Assembly: GCF_013404075.1 (NCBI RefSeq)
Contig: NZ_JACBJQ010000002.1
Coordinates: 124,001-188,000, forward strand
DNA length: 64,000 nucleotides
Source of the DNA: Mycolicibacterium vinylchloridicum
GTDB lineage: Bacteria > Actinomycetota > Actinomycetes > Mycobacteriales > Mycobacteriaceae
Direction: 5' to 3'
Of the stretch, positions 61,177 through 64,000 are shown one piece after another. Below the pieces are notes generated by a model that saw nothing but the letters and a program-made list of their open reading frames with translations, did no database searches and was not told the DNA's origin. The translations under genes and the position numbers were made by a program. How positions within the stretch are numbered: the stretch's first letter is position 1; every line of letters begins with the position of its first letter.

Positions 61177-63506
61177 CCATGCCGAGGCGGGTCGGCATTC
61201 TGCCCCGGGTCCTGGTGATCCTCGGTGTGCTTGCCTTGCTCGCGATGCCAACGATCGCGCCCGCTGCCGCGGGCGAACCCGGGTCGACGCCGTTCCTTCA
61301 GGTCCGCATCGACAGCGTGTCGCCGGACCTGATCACCACCACCAGTGAGCCGACCGTGACCGTCACCGGCACCGTCACCAACGTCGGTGACCGACCGGTG
61401 CGCGACGTCGTCGCGCGCCTCGAACACGCCGGTGCGGTGACCTCCTCGGCGGGACTGCGCACCAATCTCGACGGCGCCAACGACCAGTTCCAGCCCGTCG
61501 GCGAATTCAACCAGGTCGCCCCCGAGATGCAGCGCGGCCAAGCCGTCGGGTTCAGCTTCAGTTATCCGATCCGCTCGCGCACCACGCCATCACTGGGCAT
61601 CGACCGGCCCGGGGTGTACCCGCTGTTGGTGAACATCAACGGCACACCGGACTACGGCGACGCCGCCCGGCTCGACGACGCCCGGTTCCTGCTGCCGGTT
61701 CTCGGGGTTCCGCCCGAGGCGGCCGACCCGGCGGCCGACACCGTGGCCGACGTCGTGCCCCCCGACACCACCAAACCGGTCCAGGTGACGATGCTCTGGC
61801 CGCTGGCCGACAAGCCGCGGCTGGCGCCCGGGGTCCCCGGCGGCACCACGCCGGTTCGGCTGATGAACGACGACCTGGCGGTGTCACTGGCCCCGGGGGG
61901 CCGGCTGGACACCCTGCTGTCGGCGGTCGAGTTCGCCACCAGCCCCGCCGTGGATCCCGGCGGTGACACCGCCCGCGCGCTGTGCCTGGCCGTCGACCCC
62001 GACCTGTTGGTGACGGTCAACGCGATGACCGCTGGCTACGTCGTCGCCGACGCACCCGACGGGTTGGGCGCTGCCGCCCACCCTGGCACCGGGCAGGCCG
62101 CCGCGGTGGCCTGGCTGGACAAGCTTCGCGGGATGGCCCAGCGGATGTGCGTTGCCGCCACCCCCTACGCGCAGGCCGATCTCGGCGCGCTCGAGCGGGT
62201 CGGTGACGCCGGGCTCAAATCCGCGGCGACCGGCACCGCCGGCGACATCGTCGATCAGATCCTGGGCGTGACGTCCCTCCGCGGCGCGACGATCCTGGGT
62301 AACGGGCCGTTGACCGCACCCGCGGTGGACCTGCTCAACGCCCAGGGTCCGACGGTGGCGATCGCGGCCGCTGACTGCTCCGCGCAGGACTCCTCGACCG
62401 GAGAGCCGATGATCGCCGACGTGACACCGCGCCGGTTGTCACCGCAGGTGGTGATGGCGCCGTTCGATCCGGCCGTGGGCGCCGCGCTGGCCGCCGTCGG
62501 CACCGATCCCGACCTGCCCACCTATCTGGATTCGTCGCTCGACGTTCCGGTCGATCACGACTCGACGGTCGCCCGGCGCCAGGATGCCGTCTCGTCGATG
62601 CTGTGGCGGGCGCTGCAGCCGGAGGCAGAACCGCGCGACCAGATCCTGCTGCCGCCGTTGAAGTGGAGCCCGCAGCCCAGCGACGCGCAGTCGATGCTCA
62701 CCGCACTGGCCACCACGATCCGCTCCGGGCTGGCCGTGGCCCGCCCGTTGGATGCGCTGATCGCGCAGTCGACGGCGGTGGCCCCCGCTAGTCCCGGCGC
62801 CGAACTGTCCGGTGCCGGCCGCGGCCAGTTCGACGACGATGTCATCACGACGATCGCCGGCCAGGTCGGCCGGCTGTGGGGCCTGACCGCCGCGCTGACC
62901 ACCGACCCGCGCACCGGCCTGACCGGCCAGCAGTACACGGCCCCGCTGCGTGAGGACATGCTCCGCGCGCTGAGCCAGACCGAGCCGCCCGAGGAGCGCA
63001 ACGATCTGGCCCGGCATCGCCTCGGGGCGGTCGGCGCCACCATCAACGACCTGTTCGGGGCCGTGACGATCGTCAACCCCGGCGGCTCCTACACGCTGGC
63101 CACCGAGCACAGCCCGCTGCCGCTGGCGGTGCGCAACGACCTGGCCGTGCCGATCCGGGTGCGCCTGCAGGTCGACGCTCCACCGGGAATGACGGTGACC
63201 GATCTCGGCGAGCAGGAGGTGCCTCCGGGCTACCTCCCGCTGCGGGTTCCCATCGAGGTGCACTTCACGCAGCGGGTCGCCGTCGACGTCACCCTGCGCA
63301 CCCCCGACGGGCTCCAGCTCGGTGAGCCGGTTCGCCTCTCGGTGCATTCCAACGCCTACGGCAAGGTGTTGTTCGCGATCACCCTGGTCGGTGGCACGGT
63401 GCTGGCGCTGCTCGTCGGACGCCGGCTCTACCACCGGTTCCGCGGCCAGCCCGACCCTGCCGACCTCGACCGCCCCCGGCGGGCCCGCGCCGAGGGTCGC
63501 GGATGA
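61173..63506 (+). CDS. Secreted/membrane DUF6049 protein (Rv3909-like)
   Basis: 777 residues from GTG 61173 (overlapping the mutT4 stop). A signal peptide ([20 protein letters not shown]) leads a large extracytoplasmic region with Ig-like beta segments ([20 protein letters not shown]) and a C-terminal membrane helix ([20 protein letters not shown]) with a short basic tail. It is placed just before murJ with ATGA overlap, so a role in the lipid II flippase complex is plausible. The reading frame extends upstream to 60900 but that part is antisense-like noise over mutT4. Confidence 0.88.
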   Translation: MTMPRRVGILPRVLVILGVLALLAMPTIAPAAAGEPGSTPFLQVRIDSVSPDLITTTSEPTVTVTGTVTNVGDRPVRDVVARLEHAGAVTSSAGLRTNLDGANDQFQPVGEFNQVAPEMQRGQAVGFSFSYPIRSRTTPSLGIDRPGVYPLLVNINGTPDYGDAARLDDARFLLPVLGVPPEAADPAADTVADVVPPDTTKPVQVTMLWPLADKPRLAPGVPGGTTPVRLMNDDLAVSLAPGGRLDTLLSAVEFATSPAVDPGGDTARALCLAVDPDLLVTVNAMTAGYVVADAPDGLGAAAHPGTGQAAAVAWLDKLRGMAQRMCVAATPYAQADLGALERVGDAGLKSAATGTAGDIVDQILGVTSLRGATILGNGPLTAPAVDLLNAQGPTVAIAAADCSAQDSSTGEPMIADVTPRRLSPQVVMAPFDPAVGAALAAVGTDPDLPTYLDSSLDVPVDHDSTVARRQDAVSSMLWRALQPEAEPRDQILLPPLKWSPQPSDAQSMLTALATTIRSGLAVARPLDALIAQSTAVAPASPGAELSGAGRGQFDDDVITTIAGQVGRLWGLTAALTTDPRTGLTGQQYTAPLREDMLRALSQTEPPEERNDLARHRLGAVGATINDLFGAVTIVNPGGSYTLATEHSPLPLAVRNDLAVPIRVRLQVDAPPGMTVTDLGEQEVPPGYLPLRVPIEVHFTQRVAVDVTLRTPDGLQLGEPVRLSVHSNAYGKVLFAITLVGGTVLALLVGRRLYHRFRGQPDPADLDRPRRARAEGRG

Positions 63507-64000
63507 CGCCGCCGCGGCGGCCCGTCGCCGAGCTTTCCGACGCCGCGGTGGTCTCGCGCTCCTGGGGGATGGCATTGGCCACCCTCGTCAGCCGCATCAC
63601 CGGATTCACCCGGATCGTGCTGCTGGCCGCGATTCTGGGCGCCGCCCTGTCCAGTGCGTTCACGGTGGCCAATCAGCTGCCGAACCTGATTGCGGCCCTG
63701 GTGCTGGAGGCGACGTTCACCGCGATCTTCGTCCCGGTACTGGCCCGCGCCGAACGCGACGACGCCGACGGCGGCGAGGCCTTCGTACGGCGACTGGTCA
63801 CGCTGGCCACCACGCTGCTGCTGGTGGCCACCATCGTGTCGGTGGCCGCGGCGCCGTTGCTCGTGCGGTTGATGCTCGGCCACGACCCGCAAGTGAACCA
63901 GCCACTGACCACCGCGTTCGCGTATTTGCTTCTGCCGCAAGTGATCTTCTACGGGCTGTCCTCGGTTTTCATGGCGATCCTGAACAACCGCAACGTGTTC
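63503..64000 (+). CDS. murJ: Lipid II flippase MurJ (MviN), N-terminal part
   Basis: The first 166 residues from ATG 63503, cut by the window end. MVF-family features are SRITGFTRIVLLAAILG and FTVANQLPNLIAALVLEATF, with the first helices visible. MurJ flips lipid II to the outside for peptidoglycan synthesis; the mycobacterial protein has a C-terminal pseudokinase domain and extracellular region (not in view) bound by FhaA. It is the last visible gene of the mutT4-Rv3909-murJ operon. Confidence 0.95.
   Translation, partial: MTPPRRPVAELSDAAVVSRSWGMALATLVSRITGFTRIVLLAAILGAALSSAFTVANQLPNLIAALVLEATFTAIFVPVLARAERDDADGGEAFVRRLVTLATTLLLVATIVSVAAAPLLVRLMLGHDPQVNQPLTTAFAYLLLPQVIFYGLSSVFMAILNNRNVF

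Overview
The window is high-GC actinobacterial DNA, and gene content and order point to a rapidly growing mycobacterium (Mycolicibacterium, M. smegmatis-like). The evidence is a near-continuous block of mycobacterial core genes: dnaB, rplI, rpsR, ssb, rpsF, the Rv0052, Rv0051, ponA1, Rv0049 and Rv0048c homologues, padR, ino1, the Rv0045c, Rv0044c and Rv0043c homologues, marR, ggh, leuS, mtc28 and the Rv0039c to Rv0036c homologues, then the Rv3906c homologue, pcnA, mutT4, the Rv3909 homologue and murJ. In M. tuberculosis the Rv0036c-Rv0058 and Rv3906c-Rv3910 blocks lie on opposite sides of oriC. Here they are joined, as I recall for M. smegmatis.

Layout. 1-6.4 kb: an acyl-CoA ligase cut by the window edge, a maltokinase-cap-like protein, a tiny membrane protein, and a tight three-gene minus-strand operon (patatin-like phospholipase, subtilase with a large unassigned N-terminus, ComEC-type metallo-beta-lactamase-fold protein). 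I rate this operon the best candidate for an undescribed system. 6.7-10.9 kb: a second, non-gyrase type IIA topoisomerase pair. 10.9-15.7 kb: a secreted coiled-coil wall protein, an alpha/beta hydrolase, an MpaB-family oxygenase and a lycopene cyclase. 16.5-24.1 kb: an accessory catabolic/redox region (FMN monooxygenase, two MDR oxidoreductases, a cysteine hydrolase, an SDR and an NTF2-like protein) with two TetR regulators, each next to clear palindromic operators.

24.2-64 kb is the core block. dnaB carries a 141-residue class 3 mini-intein inside its Walker A motif and has a perfect mycobacterial SOS box just upstream. The 484-bp dnaB-rplI gap also holds DnaA-box-like 9-mers and a strong rplI terminator. 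The rpsF-ssb-rpsR-rplI operon follows, then the ponA1 wall-synthesis cluster with overlapping genes, padR-ino1 for inositol synthesis, and a PhoX-family Tat lipoprotein gene behind a four-unit PHO box. A P450 gene has a 27-bp palindrome over its promoter. A polar amino-acid ABC transporter has its binding protein and permease fused. ggh (glucosylglycerate hydrolase) and leuS follow. The right end has a GGDEF/EAL gene whose 3' end overlaps, antisense, a DxDGDG-repeat protein gene, then pcnA, and the mutT4-Rv3909-murJ operon, which runs off the window.

No tRNA, rRNA, CRISPR array, insertion sequence or prophage was seen. All identifications come from motif reading and memory of families; no database search was run.
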